This document shows, piece by piece, positions 1 to 11,750 of a stretch of 64,000 nt of DNA. This DNA is from Tridacna crocea. Its lineage: Eukaryota; Mollusca; Bivalvia; Cardiida; Cardiidae. The translations under genes and the position numbers were made by a program. Below the pieces are notes generated by a model. It searched no databases, was not told the origin of the DNA, and saw only the letters and a list, made by a program, of their open reading frames with translations. Position 1 is the first letter of the stretch; every line of letters begins with the position of its first letter. The stretch lies in the NCBI GenBank assembly GCA_943736015.1, contig OX031059.1, positions 21,880,501-21,944,500 on the forward strand, read 5' to 3'.

Positions 1-24
1 GATTTTTCGTAAAATAAGCTACAC

Positions 25-960
25 TGCGATAGAGACTCGAGTCACAATGCCATCCAGGTCAAAATAGGTTGCATACATAACATCCATGATGACACTTAGA
101 CTGTTCGGGCATTTTGTCATGCACCTATCTGATCTAGTACACTCCTGCTTTTCAGCGCATTGTTGTAAAATGAACCAGTGCACTACTGTGTACATACATC
201 TTACCCTGATACTGTTTGTCCATTATGTTGACTTAGAGCAGCTAGCCCCGCAAACCCATTCGGACTTGTTGGTGTATGATGGTAAAAATATTAGAAAGGA
301 CATTTTCTTTGTCAAATATGCGAATGATGTTTTGGTAACCAAGACTTGAGTCACGATTCCGTCTGAGTCAAAGACTATGGTATATAAGACTTGTCTGGCG
401 CTTCTACTCAAGAGTGGTATCATGTAGCCGGTTAAATCTGCATGCACTTGTCATTGAGTGCTTTGTTTAGTGGAAAAGAGTAGCAGAGAGGACACTTTTG
501 TTGTAGAATATACCATTGCACTTCTGTGTTCACTATAAGGACTTGAACCACAATTATGTCGCTGCCAAAGTATAGCGTATACATAAACTATAAAATATTC
601 TTCTACTCCAGAGCCTTGTCCCTTCCCTTTGTGAGATATACCTCGCTAGTGTTTAAGAATAGGGACTTGATCCACAGTACCGTAACAGTCAGAAAACATA
701 TGGCATACATAAGCGGACTCGTGGCGTGGCAAGATTCAGCTTGGTCCTGCAAAGCCTGTACTTTAGCGGTCGAGAAAAATTAAGAGAACATTCTCTTTGT
801 CAAATATATATGTCCTGTGGTCAGAGACACTGACTCTAGTCACAGTACCATTAAGTCAATGGGTATACATAACCTCTCTGCCTAGCGATTCTACTCGAGA
901 TGTTGTATACTATTCAACAGTTTGATGTTGTACGTCCCCGACCTTTTGCGTTTTGTTGTA
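25..960. repeat. Diverged tandem repeat block
   Basis: A motif close to GACTTGAGTCACAGTACC, followed some 25 bases later by GG-ATACATAA, recurs near 31, 341, 540, 661 and 826. A second motif, GACATTTTCTTTGTCAAATA, occurs near 299 and 787. Spacing is irregular (about 120-310 bp), so this is an old, decayed tandem array or several related copies. The short open frames across it (for example 86-349 and 556-783) show no protein family and are not called genes. Confidence 0.5.
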
Positions 961-1045
961 TTCGTTGTAAATGATCACTAAAACACGACAAAAATTCTAG
1001 CCCAATTTTCCGCAACTTTTACAGAAAATCCACACTCAATAATTG

Positions 1046-1304
1046 GAGTGCAACACGCGAAAAGGTGCATTCGGACATAGCGTAAAGTGTCGTCCCGGAT
1101 TAGCCTGCGCAGTCCGCGCAGGCTAATCCGAGACGGCACTTTACGACTACATTAGATTTTGTGCTACAGTAGACTTCCGTAAAACAGAAAATCACAAAAA
1201 AATTGGAAAGTGTCGTTTCGGATTAGACGGTACGGACTGCACACGCTGATCAGAGACGACACTTTATGCAAATGTCCGAATGACTCTTTTCGCGTGTTGC
1301 ACTC
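1046..1304. mobile_element. MITE-A copy 1 (GCAACACGCG family)
   Basis: A 259-bp non-autonomous DNA element. The terminal inverted repeats read GAGTGCAACACGCG at the left and its complement at the right, extended inward by an imperfect CGAAAAGGTGCATTCGGACA arm. Inside are two GC-rich palindromes around GCCTGCGCAGTCCGCGCAGG. Copy 2 at 2527-2785 has the same length and is about 90% identical by eye. No coding capacity and no certain target-site duplication. The superfamily cannot be assigned. Confidence 0.85.
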
Positions 1305-1945
1305 AATATGCTATGCTACTTGATATAAAGCACCCTTTATACATGTACAAATGTTGAAACCGCTCGGGTTTTATTGTGGCGCCGCATGACTGGCGGCACT
1401 ATATTTTTATTCGCTTTTGAAAAGTATACCTATGGGGGCAGCCATATTGTGAATTCGGCTTCCAGTCATTTCGTAATAAAATCATTTCGTACCTAGGCAA
1501 AATGAAGATTCATAAAACTCTTAGGCTTCCACTGCCTGTTCCACTGAGGAAGTTGGAACTAGGTTATCTTATACAATGAATTATAGCTAAAGTTGTAATG
1601 TATCCCTATCGCTTTTATCTTGATACGGTACGTAGATAACAACAAATTAGACTGATTAGCCTGAAAGCTATGTCGGTTTTCTACAGATTACCTTGAAGGG
1701 AAGGGGTAAGGGGATGTTCAACTTCGATTCTTATCACCAAACTTTGAAAAAGAACATTTGAGCGTCCCTTTCGCAAAAAAGGGTGCATTGCATTTTCTTT
1801 TGTAAACAGGGTGTCCCAAAAGTCGCGCACCACCCAAGCATTCATTAAGAATACAACAACTTTTCATTCATTTAATAGCAATTCAACTCTTTCTTGTGCT
1901 GTTAGTTTATTAGCCGCAACTAACGAAAATGAGAAATCATAAATA

Positions 1946-1948
<3 letters not shown>

Positions 1949-1994
<46 letters not shown>
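1949..1994. repeat. (CT)n microsatellite
   Basis: An uninterrupted dinucleotide run. The Arg-Glu-rich open frame read from it on the minus strand (1864-2067) is an artefact. Confidence 0.97.
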
Positions 1995-1997
<3 letters not shown>

Positions 1998-2184
1998 GCA
2001 TCCCTCCCACATTGGCCTCATTTATCCTTGTGACGCCATCCTTCTTTTTCGATAATCCAAATTTCACATCTAATCCGAATTTACCGAATAATCTGAACGC
2101 ACAGATTTGATGGGGTTTTTTTTAAATGATAAATATGATAATGTGTCTGACCTTCCGAATGCAAAGAACGGAAAATTCTGTTGG

Positions 2185-2410
2185 TTAAATCATTACCAAC
2201 GACATTTATTTTAGGCTTGTGCAGATCGAAAGCATTTGCAGACGACAAGATAAAAGTCACTGAAAATTTGAAATTTGTTTTTTGAGGAGTAGAAAACATT
2301 GTGGAAAAAGGAGAAAATGCTGGTAACCAGCATTTTCTCCTTTTCCCACAATGTTTTCTAAAAGCTTCTTTCTCAGGATCGTAGAAAGTAGGGACTGTGT
2401 GGTTATTGAC
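2185..2410 (+). mobile_element. MITE-P copy, near full length
   Basis: It opens with TTAA-ATCATTACCAACGAC and carries the diagnostic AAAGCATTTGCAGACGAC segment. The central hairpin (about 2288-2361) pairs GAAAACATTGTGGAAAAAGG with its complement, and the copy decays at ACTGTGTGGTTATTGA. See the family description at 48371-48599. The strand given means the half containing AAACGAC comes first. Confidence 0.85.
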
Positions 2411-2526
2411 AGGAGGACTCTTGCTTGACATCCTGAAACACAAGTTCTAGTGGAAATGTATATTACACATGTTCTTGTAAAGGGTGGCTTAATGTATGTC
2501 ACTGAATCATTATACGAAGAAAGATG

Positions 2527-2785
2527 GAGTGCAACACATGAAAAGGTGCATTCGGACGTTTGCGTAAAGTGTCGTCCCGGATTAGCCTGCGCAGTCCGCG
2601 CAGGCTAATCCGAGACGGCACTTTACGACTACAGTAGATTTTGTGCTACAGTAGACTTGCGTAAAACAGAAAATCACATAAAATCGGAAAGTGTCGTTTC
2701 GGATTAGCCTGCGCGGACTGCACATGCTGATCAGAGACGACACTTTACGCAAATGTCCGAATGACCTTTTTCGCGTGTTGCACTC
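2527..2785. mobile_element. MITE-A copy 2
   Basis: A 259-bp element, identical in length to copy 1 and only 1.2 kb from it. The inverted repeats end in GAGTGCAACAC and GTGTTGCACTC, and the internal palindrome is intact (GGATTAGCCTGCGCAGTCCG and its complement). Confidence 0.87.
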
Positions 2786-3226
2786 CAGATATCACCTAAT
2801 TACGGATCCATAAAACCCATTTCGTCAAACAACCGAATGAGTTGTGAGGAGGAGTTATCCTTTGACAACCAGAAGATTTGAAGATAGCGAAAAGTTTCGA
2901 CCCATGTCAGCTTGCGCGGACTGACGTTGTCGATTTTTTCGCAAAAGTATTATGCTCTTTTTACAGAGCGAGGGTGATATAGATGAATTATATATGTCGA
3001 TAATACGTGATTCTATGTAAACAAGTCGACATCAGATAGATGCGGAAATCTTGTGCCTATTGCCCCCATCAAGTACAGTATACGAGATGAACAAACCCCT
3101 GGAACTAAACAAAGAGCTCATATTTTTATAACGTGTTACGTCAATTTCATCTACAAGCATTTGTAAATTAAATTTGGGAGCGTATAAGAATTTCTCACCA
3201 GATCTCTTTGCAAAACCCTTTTCTTA
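2786..3226. other. Unique AT-rich spacer
   Basis: No gene or intact repeat is seen. A decayed foldback piece (TTTCGACCCATGTCAGCTTG, 2906-2925) is related to the elements at 35600 and 36055. Confidence 0.5.
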
Positions 3227-4949
3227 AACAAGAGGGCCAAAATGGCCCTGGATCGCTCACCTGAATTTTTGAGATGACCATAGCCCATTTCTTTTTTGAG
3301 GTATTAAACATTGGAACCATATTTATAATTTTGCTAAGCAATTTTCAAAAGGTCATCTGTAAAATTCATTTCGAAATCTGACCATCAGTTTCAAAAAGAA
3401 GAATTTTTAAGAATTCTTCATTTCTGTATAAGAGCAAGTATCCCCCATCCACTAGAATCATGTTTCTTGACGGATCAAAATTTACGAACAAGTTTTCAAA
3501 AGGGTCACCCAAGGAACATGTCGGATTTTTTTTTTTTAAATCTGACCAGGGGTTTCAGAGAAAGAGAATTTTCAAGAATTTCATCATGTCCATATAGTGC
3601 AAGTAGCTCCCATTCACAAGAGCAAGGATCACCCAAGGAACATCCCTGTCAAATTATTTTAAAATCCGACTAGGGGTTTCAGAGAAGAAGAATTTTCAAG
3701 AATTTCTTCATTTCCTTATAGTGCAAGTAGCCCCCATTCACCAGAGCCATGTTTCTTGACGGATCAAAATTTTGTGAATATCTCTGTGAAATCATTTCAA
3801 AATCTGTCCATCCGTTTCAAAGAAGAAGAATTTTTAAGAATTTCTTCATTTCCCTATAGTGCAAGTAGCCTCCATTCACCAGAGCCATGTTTATTGACCA
3901 ATCAAACTTTCGCAAAAACTGTTTGAAAAGGTTCACCCAAGAGACATCCCTGAGAAATTAATTCAAAATCTGACCATCGGTTTCAGAGAAGAAAATTTTT
4001 TAAGTATTTCCTCATTTCCCTATAGTACAAGTAGCCCCCATTCACCAGAGCCACAATTTTTGATGGATCAAAATTTCACGAACACTTTTTGAAAAGGGTC
4101 ACCCAAGGAACATATCTGTGAAATAATTTCAAAATCCGACCAGCGGTTTCAGAGGAGAAGATTTTTAAAGAATTCCTTGACATCTGTATAGCGCAAGTAG
4201 CCCCCATTCACCAGAGCCACATTTTTTGACGGATCAAAATTTTACGAACAATTTTCGAAAAGGGTCACCCAAGGAACATATCTGTGAAATAATTTCAAAA
4301 TCCGACCAGCGGTTTCCGAGGAGAAGATTTTTAAAGAATTCCTTGATTTCTGTATAGTGCAAGTAGCCCCCATTCACCAGAGCCACAATTTTTGACAGAT
4401 CAAAATTTCACGAACAATTTTTGAAAAGGGTCACCCAAGGAACATATCTGTGAAATAATTTCAAAATCCGACCAGCGGTTTCAGAGGAGAAGATTTTTAA
4501 AGAATTCCTTCATTTCTGTATAGCGCAAGAAGCCCCCTTTCACCAGAGCCATAATTTTTGACGGATCAAAATTTTACGAACAAGTTTTGAAAAGGGTCAC
4601 CCAAGGAACATATCTGTGAAATAATTTCAAAATCCGACAAGCGGTTTCAGAGGAGAAGATTTTTAAAGAATTTGCTAAAAAATTCCATTTGGTTGCCATG
4701 GCAACCAGAGTTTTTGACGGAATCAAATTCTGCGAACAATTTTTTAAAGAGGACCTCCCAAGGATCATTCCTGCCAAGTTTGGTCCGAATTGGCCCAGCG
4801 GTTTAGGAGGAGTTGATGTTTAAAGAATTGTTGACGACGCACAACGTACGACGGACGACGGACGACGCACGACGCACGACGGACGACGGACAGCCAGTGA
4901 CCCTAAAAGCTCCCCTTGAGCACGTTGTGCTCAGGTGACCTAAAAAAAA
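3227..4949 (+). mobile_element. Pearl/Helentron-like element with 166-bp core tandem repeats, copy 1
   Basis: The left end is AACAAGAGGGCCAAAATGGC, a short hairpin followed by GCTCACCTGA. The right end is CCTTGAGCACGTTGTGCTC, again a hairpin, followed by TCAGGTGACC and an A-run. The two ends therefore carry short subterminal inverted repeats (GCTCACCTGA and TCAGGTGA). Between them is a tandem array of about 166 bp per unit: AAGTAG(C/A)CCCC recurs at 3725, 3863, 4030, 4195, 4361 and 4527. After the array come a perfect X-box palindrome and a GACGGACGACGC-type simple repeat. This architecture matches non-autonomous Helentron/pearl elements described in bivalves. Assignment is by architecture only, with no rolling-circle protein present. 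The short open frames inside are not genes. Confidence 0.7.
4692..4705. promoter_or_regulatory. Perfect RFX X-box palindrome inside pearl-like element
   Basis: GTTGCCATGGCAAC fits the RFX transcription-factor X-box (two half-sites GTTGCC/GGCAAC with no spacer). The same 14 bases occur at 15111-15124 in the second copy of the element. Binding is not shown by sequence. Confidence 0.45.
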
Positions 4950-5820
4950 CCTACAAATTTCATTTACGTGCAAAGACAATTTTCGATAAAAAAAAATATA
5001 CATAGAAATAGATGTAGAATACATATAGTCTCATGATAATTTTTTTTTATTATTATTATTATTTGAAAAATTACTAATTCCGTTGGTACCTGGCCGGCTA
5101 TAATTGCGTAACATGGGACGTGAACATACATTTTAAACAAGTTTCTGGAAAGCTAAGTTAGTAAGCTGATGGAGTCGCAGAGTCACGGTTTTGAAGATTG
5201 TGAATTGAATTACAGCCGAGATGGAATTCTTTGCATTTTTGTACTCTTCTTGCCCACACCTAAATTAGCCTTATCATTTATTTTTCTTTACAACAATAGC
5301 AGTATCAGCTTTTTCTTGCCCGTCCAACCCCTTCTCTAAAAAATGAAAAATGGTTAAAGTGTATTTCTATCCACCTGTGATCCCGTTTTACCAATTAATC
5401 CAGATCCAAAAAAATGCTCATTGTTGAACATTGATGGGAAGGAAGAAAATGCTGGAAACCAGCAATTTTCTCGTGAGAAAATTTCAAACCATTTTAACCA
5501 TTAATTAACCATTAATGGTTTTTTTAAACCATTCTAACGTTATAGACAAATCTTATTATTGGAGCTACATTTGATCTATCGTCTGCATATCGAATGAGAA
5601 TGAAATTTTGTCGTTTGGTAGACTGTTCAAAAGCAGTATTGTGTTTCTATGGAAAGATTAAGAATGACAATTTGATAATTAGTTCAAGATCAGATCGTGT
5701 GTTCAGTGTAGACCAATATTTGAAATGTGATGAAGTTTTTTTTTTTTTTATCCCGGTCCACCCTGTACCAAACAATCCCGTATTTACATGACCCTAGAAA
5801 GGAAAGCCTTTGACGGCCTT
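4950..5820. other. AT-rich spacer with MITE-P debris
   Basis: Contains a T/TTA-rich stretch at 5041-5065 and a decayed MITE-P hairpin core at about 5425-5475 (GAAAATGCTGGAAACCAGCA). No gene is seen. Confidence 0.5.
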
Positions 5821-5972
5821 ATCTCTTTACCAAACGACAAAACTTTAGACTTGTTCAAATTGAAAGCATTTGCAGACGACAAAATAAACGTGACTAAAAA
5901 ATTGAAACTTGACTTTAGAAGAGTAGAAAACATTGTTGGAAAAGGAGAAAGGATTCTCTTCCTTTTTCACAT
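5821..5972 (+). mobile_element. MITE-P fragment, left half
   Basis: Starts ATCTCTTTACCAAACGACAA and runs through AAAGCATTTGCAGACGACAA to the left hairpin arm GAAAACATTGTTGGAAAAGG. The right half is lost or unrecognisable. The open frame 5788-6036 is element sequence. Confidence 0.75.
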
Positions 5973-6170
5973 TGTTCTCCACCCTTACAATTTCAAGCGA
6001 TCATTAGATGGAAAATTTCCTTATGTACGTTTATAACGTAAGGTTAAGACATACTATTATTACGTATATTACATAATTATCAGAAGTCAAAGTTGCCAAA
6101 AAAACGAACGCCTATACGATCTATTGTTATTGTTCTCTATACAGTGTAGCAAATAGGACATTTAGGGTGG

Positions 6171-6232
6171 GCCAAAAACAGGGTTACAGTTTTTTGTATT
6201 TATAAATACAAAAGTTGTAACCCTCTTTTGGC
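6171..6232. repeat. 62-bp imperfect foldback
   Basis: GCCAAAAACAGGGTTACA and TGTAACCCTCTTTTGGC are inverted around TGTATTTATAAATACA. Isolated, no family seen. Confidence 0.6.
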
Positions 6233-6696
6233 ATACCCTGTATATTAAATAATAAACAGGGGAGTAAAGTTTGTCACAAAACAAGTGCCTGTGAGTTCAA
6301 AGTCAATCTCTATCTGTTGACCCAACTGCAATTTGCCGCCTGCGAACGCTTTTAATACGCATAAATCAAAAGTTGGGTCTTCAATACGGATAAATCTAAA
6401 GTTGGGTCGACCGTTAAAGAGATTAAAAAGGCAAATATACTATACATAGCCCGAGGTCAATCGACAATGAATGATTTACTACTTTTGCGTTCACTTTCAA
6501 TTTCATTCTGTTTCATTCCATTGGTTTCCGTTCTTTTCTAGCAATTTCTCTTCATTTTTACCATTTTGCATGGCAGAGAACCATTTATTTCTCTTTTATT
6601 TCTTCTCGTGTGTCTATTCTGACGCGGAACGCATCCATCACTAAGACGAGATTGAGCTTATCTGTTGGGAAAGTTAACTGTTATATTGCAGGCAAT
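6233..6696. other. Unique spacer
   Basis: Only a short direct duplication of AAAGTTGGGTC is seen (near 6368 and 6400). No gene. Confidence 0.5.
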
Positions 6697-7091
6697 TAAC
6701 TAAACTCTTTACCGAACGGCCCTTTGTTTTAACGTCATTGATAGACGATGAAAGCTATGGAAGACATTGTTTGAAAAGGAAAAAATATGCTGCTGATCAC
6801 CATTGTCTCCTTTTCGAACAACGTTTTTCATCTTGTCACGGAGAAATCTTATTATTTGAACCATTATCTCATTTTGTCGAGGGCAAAATGCGTCCAATTT
6901 TGGACATTTTCAGTCTGGTAGAGATTTTATCCGTTATACGATTCTAAGTTTCGACGACTTTGAGAAAAAGCTTTTGAAAACATTGTGGAAAAACGAAAAA
7001 AAAAAAAAAAAAAAACAGTTTCATTCGTCGTCTGTAGTTGCTTTCAATTTGGATAAGCCTGATACTTTGTCGTCTGGTAGAGAATTAATGG
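6697..7091. mobile_element. Two degraded MITE-P copies
   Basis: 6697-6870 has CTCTTTACCGAACGGCC and a hairpin core changed to AAGACATTGTTTGAAAAGGA. 6958-7091 is a reversed copy: GCTTTTGAAAACATTGTGGA, then a 20-base A-run where the palindrome should be, then GCTTTCAATTTGGATAAGCC and TTGTCGTCTGGTAGAGAATT. The homopolymer suggests the hairpin was lost by a replication or repair event. Confidence 0.6.
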
Positions 7092-8388
7092 CAGAATTAG
7101 TTGTTCCGTAACTGTCGGAGAAAATCTCATAAATCGTTTCCTACATTCTGGCATAAAACTGGCATAAGCCTGACAAGAAGTGTTGTATTTATAGTGTAAA
7201 TACGAGACCAATTTCTGTCGAACATTATGAAACATTTACGGAGTCTGTCCTCATGTTAATGAGATGTTCTACGCACCATCAAATTTGTTGATATTAATGT
7301 GATCACTATTTTTTTTGAAAGACAAAGATAACGGCGCTTGTCATCTTAAGATCGCCTGTTTTTGAAACGCTAGAAAATATCTTAGAAAAAGAAGAAACAG
7401 CAAGCCCTTTCAGTGTGGCTGCAACAGCTGCCTGTGTGACCAATATTTAGTATAATTAATGAATAAAAGAGGCTAATCATCTGGCTGTGTGTGACATTAA
7501 GAATCTGTCACTAGAACGGGGTAGGATGCGGTTGAAAAATGAGTCCGAGGGCTGAGTTTTAAACCGCGTCAAAACCAATTCGACTTTAAGTCCCAATCGA
7601 CAGATTTTCAATATCACACACAATCAGTTTAATATTCTATCTAGCGTATTCCTAATTCACTATTAGTTTTTGGAATCAAGAACAGTACAATGCGAGAAAT
7701 ATAGGAAAAAGTAGTTCTGTAAAACATTCTAAAATTATATCATCACTATTAATGATAAGATAATCACAAACACTTATGCTTTTATTTACTGTGAAATCCC
7801 AGTAATTCACTGATAGGAATATAATAAATAGTAATTTGCGATTGGCAAAAAAGTGGACATACTTCGATAGGTGAGTGCAACACTATTCTAAGTGCCTGTA
7901 CATTGTACAGGCACTTAGAATAGTGTTGCACTCACCTATCGATTTATTCTGCGGTCCCCGTGCAAATTAATGACGCCAATATACAAGCGTCGCTACCGCC
8001 AGTCTTTATTATGCGCCGCCTATTCACGCCATAGGAAACGGTCATGATTTATGAAATATTATTTAATCAGAAGAACATCTTTTTCTGAAGAAAAATCTGT
8101 TTCTAATGAAAAAGCTTTAAGCCTTTAAAATCAAACACATGCATGACAGATAGAGAAAACTTGCTCTTTTTTTCTTTCAAGTTTGGCGAGACATGTCATT
8201 CATTGTTGATCAGAACCTCTTTGAGAGTTGACATGTTTCAGTACTGTCAGCGCTTTGATTGTTGTGACAAAATAGAAATATGTTCACCAGTATTACCTTC
8301 TTTTCCAACATTTCCTATTTTTAAAAAAAACACCTTTATCCCGGATGTAGAAAGCACAGGGCGTGTGGAACGAACCGATGATAAAGGG
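7092..8388. other. Unique AT-rich spacer
   Basis: No gene or known repeat is seen apart from the palindrome at 7864-7942. Confidence 0.5.
7864..7942. repeat. 79-bp near-perfect palindrome
   Basis: Two identical inverted 39-base arms beginning TCGATAGGTGAGTGCAACAC are separated by one T at 7903. No mismatch was found on reading both arms. No terminal motif links it to the other families. Confidence 0.95.
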
Positions 8389-8609
8389 TTAATCCTTTAC
8401 CAAACAAAACCTGGTTTTCACGACCCTGAGAAAGAAACCTTCTGAAAACCTTGTGAGAAAAGGAGAAAATGCTGGTAACTAGCATTTTCTCCTTTTCCCA
8501 CAATGTTTTCTACCCTTTTCAAATCAATATTGGAGTCACATCAATTTTGCCGTCTGCAAATGCTTTCAATTTGGACTAGTCTAAATTTATGTCGTTTGGT
8601 AAAGAGTTC
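8389..8609 (-). mobile_element. MITE-P copy, near full length
   Basis: TTAATCCTTTACCAAACAAA at the left, CGACCCTGAGAAAGAAACC, the central hairpin (GAGAAAATGCTGGTAACTAG), then the GTCTGCAAATGCTTTCAATT segment and TTGTCGTTT-equivalent GTCGTTTGGTAAAGAGTT at the right. The right TTAA has become TTCA. The 135-aa frame starting at 8503 lies partly in this element and is rejected as a gene. Confidence 0.88.
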
Positions 8610-9289
8610 ATTCCCTTTCTTATCTAATGCAAGCTTGAAAAGGCACGAAGTCGACTGGCACAAAACGTTCTCAGAGTCGAAAATCGAACCAAGCGAGAAA
8701 AAATTTATGACAATTGGCAATCCGACCCCTGTATTTGGATATAATGTCATTAGCTACATGGAATTATATGTACGGTTTTGTATTTTTCGCTCTAGATCTC
8801 TCTGGAGACTTTTCCAATCAGCCAGTTGTCAAATAAATGCTTTTTGTAGTAGATTCTCAACGCTTTTTGGCTCCAAAAAGCCATGTTGTTTGCTTCCACG
8901 GTTAGTGTAGGTCAAGATGAGACTGCACAAAACATGAGGATTGATCTTGGATCTCTATTGTCCAAAGTTTTGTGAACAGATAAAAAAACAACAACATTTT
9001 AGAGTTAAACAATCAGGCTTTGATGAACATACTACATGTTTGAGCGGTTATTTGGCAAAAACATGGCCTAATACATCTTTATAATGCATAATACTGTTGA
9101 TTTTGACATGTCTAATGGTTCATAGGCTGGTAAAAAAAGAATGAAAGACTTTTCTTCCAGAAAAAAAAAAAAAACTGCACAGCCCATTTGCTTCAAAATA
9201 GTGTCAGAAAGGCACAGACCCTATCATTCTAAGTTGCAGTGTAATTTTATTCCCAAGAATATTCTAACTCTTAATGAAAAGTAACTTCA
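8610..9289. other. Unique spacer
   Basis: A-tracts near 9158-9175. No gene or repeat is seen. Confidence 0.5.
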
Positions 9290-9957
9290 AACTGGCTGAA
9301 CTATTTGGTTTCACCGACCAGAAACCTTGTTAGTTCCTATACACCTAGGATCCGTGTAAAAATGGTCTGTAGAATGCCTTAACAATTTGTTTTAACCGAC
9401 CAGAAACCGTGTCAGTTTCTACACATTGGATTCGAGTAAGAATGCTCTATAGAATGCCTGAACAATTTGGTTTAACCGACCAGAAACCTAGTCAGTTTCT
9501 TCACATAGGTTTCAAATAAAAATGGTCTATAGAATGCCTGAACAATTTGGTTTAACCGACCAGAAACCTTGTCAGTTTCTACACATAGGATTCGAGTAAG
9601 AATGGTCTATAGAATGCCTGAACAATGCCTGAACAATTTAGTTTAACCGACCAGAAACCGTGTCAGTTTCTACACATAGGATTCGAGTAAGAATGCTCTA
9701 TAGAATGCCTGAACAATTTGGTTTAACCGACCAGAAACCATGTCAGTTCTACAGATAGGATTCGAGTTAGAATGATCTATAGAATGCCTGAACAATTTGG
9801 TTAAACCGACCAGGAATCTTGTCAGTTTCTACACATAGGATTCGAGTAAGAATGATCTATAGAATGCCTGAACAATTTGGTTTAACCGACCAGAAACCTT
9901 GTCGGCTTCTAAACGTAGGATTCGGGTAAGAATAGTCTATAGAATGCCTGACAAATG
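9290..9957. repeat. 80-bp tandem array (about 8 units)
   Basis: The unit contains TCTATAGAATGCCTGAACAA, then TTTGGTTTAACCGACCAGAA and CAGTTTCTACACATAGGATT. AGAATGCCT starts at 9373, 9451, 9531, 9611, 9702, 9781, 9861 and 9941, a spacing of 78-80 except one 91-bp unit. The long unit carries an extra GCCTGAACAAT, an 11-bp internal duplication. Units differ by point changes, so the array is not a recent expansion. Confidence 0.93.
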
Positions 9958-10366
9958 TGGCCCTTCTTTCGATTACAGCAAAAATAACTAGCTTTGAAAA
10001 TTCAGATAAAACTCATCTCACGTAAAATATTTATTTCAGACTGAAAATTGGTTAATTCAATATCCCTAATGACAGAAGAGTGATTTTCGAAAAACGATGA
10101 AATCCCACGTGTACAAATGCATCTCGTGTAATTTTATTGCCTGAACGTGCAATTTGATAACTTCGGGATGGTGAGTACTGAATAGACGGTAAAAACAGCA
10201 CTTCTGTCTGAAAATATTAATGCAAGCGTCAACCTGTCCTGAAATTGAGCAATGAAAAGCACGCGATAAGATAAATTCCCCCGATCGTAAAAAAAAACGG
10301 ATGATTCCTCAGGGCATATCAAATGCTGAGGTGTAGAATTTTTTTCTAGCTATTTGAAAGGGTATC

Positions 10367-10593
10367 TTAATCCTTCAACAAACAATCTCTAGTTATTACG
10401 GCCCTGAGATGGAAGCCTTTTAAAAACATTGTTGGAAAAAGAGAAAATGCTGGTAACCAGCATTTTCTCCTTTTCCAACAATGTTTTCTATCCTTCTGGA
10501 AACAAATTTCAATGTTTGAGTTATGTTTATTTAGTCATCTGCAAGTGCTTTCAATTTGGAGTCTAAAACTTTCTCGTGTTGGAAAGAGTTAAG
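10367..10593 (-). mobile_element. MITE-P copy with matched arm changes
   Basis: TTAATCCTTCAACAAACAAT to GGAAAGAGTTAA. Both hairpin arms read CATTGTTGG where the family usually has CATTGTGGG, so the hairpin remains paired. Confidence 0.85.
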
Positions 10594-10599
10594 CCATCG

Positions 10600-11400
10600 A
10601 ATGCTTGAACAAAGCAAAAACATCTGACAATTCGTAAGGGCGTCTTAGCTATCATTCATGTGGGAGTGTAGTAAAACATCACTTAAAACTTACGCTAATC
10701 GTAGCCAAAAATATCAGCCAGTCTTAAAGGACATCTTCAGCCATTGTATGCATGGGCATAGCCAAACACACAAAGCAATTTGTAAGGGTATCTAGAGTTA
10801 TCGTATGTGGGAACAAGCCAATAACATCGTTAGAATATCTTAAGCTCTGACATTTGCAGGGGCAGAGCATACAAATCGGAAAACTCGTGTGGGTACTTAA
10901 GCTGCCTATGCCGGAGCCTAGACAATATCGTTCGACAATTTATAACGGCATATTAAACTATCACGGACATTTCCTTGGGGCATATTGAGCTATCGTATTC
11001 GGTATCGTAGCCAAACAAATCGAACAGTTCGTAAGGGGATTTCGAGCTTTTGTACATGGAAGCGTAGCCAAACACATCAGACAAGGGAAATTTAAGCTAC
11101 CGTATATATATGTGGGAGCGTAGCTAAACACAGTCACTTCGTAAGAGGATTTTGAGCTATTATATGTGGGAGCGTAGCCAGCCAAACAGAGACAATTAGC
11201 AAGGGAATATTGAGCTATCTTATGACAGCGTAATCAAATACAATTTACACAGTTTGTAAGGTTTTTTGAGCTATCGCATGCGGGAGAGTAGCAAAATACA
11301 TTGAACAATTTGTAAGGGGATTTTGAGCACTCGTATTTTGTAAGCGTAGCCAGACACATCGGACAAGGGGATTTAGGGTTATTTTTGCAAGGGTACAGCG
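10600..11400. repeat. Diverged ~60-bp tandem array
   Basis: Recurring phrase: CGTAAGGGGATTTTGAGCTA, then TCGTATGTGGGAGCGTAGCC, then AAACACATCGGACAATT. In the better-preserved part (11030-11340) the GAGCTA-like word recurs every 58-61 bp; to the left the units are more eroded. The minus-strand frames 10961-11185 and 11234-11485 owe their repeated MCLAT words to this array and are not genes. Confidence 0.75.
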
Positions 11401-11750
11401 TGGAAAAGAGTAACGTTGAACCTAATAATAATTTCATGCATTTCCTCATCTCGCCGTTTTCACTCCGCAAAATCAATGTTAACACTTAAGAGGCAAGCAA
11501 AGTAAGTAGGGCCGGGTTAAAGTTCGGACGACGAATTTCATTCCAGTGCCTTAAAGGTGGCCCTTCAGATTTAGGGGCGAAAATTTTACAAAAATACAAA
11601 AAAATCATCCTTATATTCCCAAAGCCTTATAATTTTCATTCAACAAAACTTGGTTGTCGAGAACCATCCGACAACTAGATAAATTAGAGATTTACTAAAG
11701 CCCAGGTAGACACTGATGGGAAGCACGGTCTATTATTACAATTAGCAACT
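11401..11750. other. Spacer
   Basis: Nothing recognisable between the tandem array and the presumed 3' end of the LINE. Confidence 0.5.

Noticed and set aside
8503-8910. 135-codon open frame on the + strand
   Set aside because: Its first third is MITE-P sequence and the rest matches nothing.
9290-9957. CRISPR-like regular repeats
   Set aside because: The 80-bp units are contiguous with no unique spacers, the genome is eukaryotic, and no cas genes exist. It is an ordinary tandem array.
10961-11485. Cys-rich repeated frames on the minus strand (MCLAT words)
   Set aside because: The repetition comes from the underlying ~60-bp DNA array, units shift frame, and there are stops between them.
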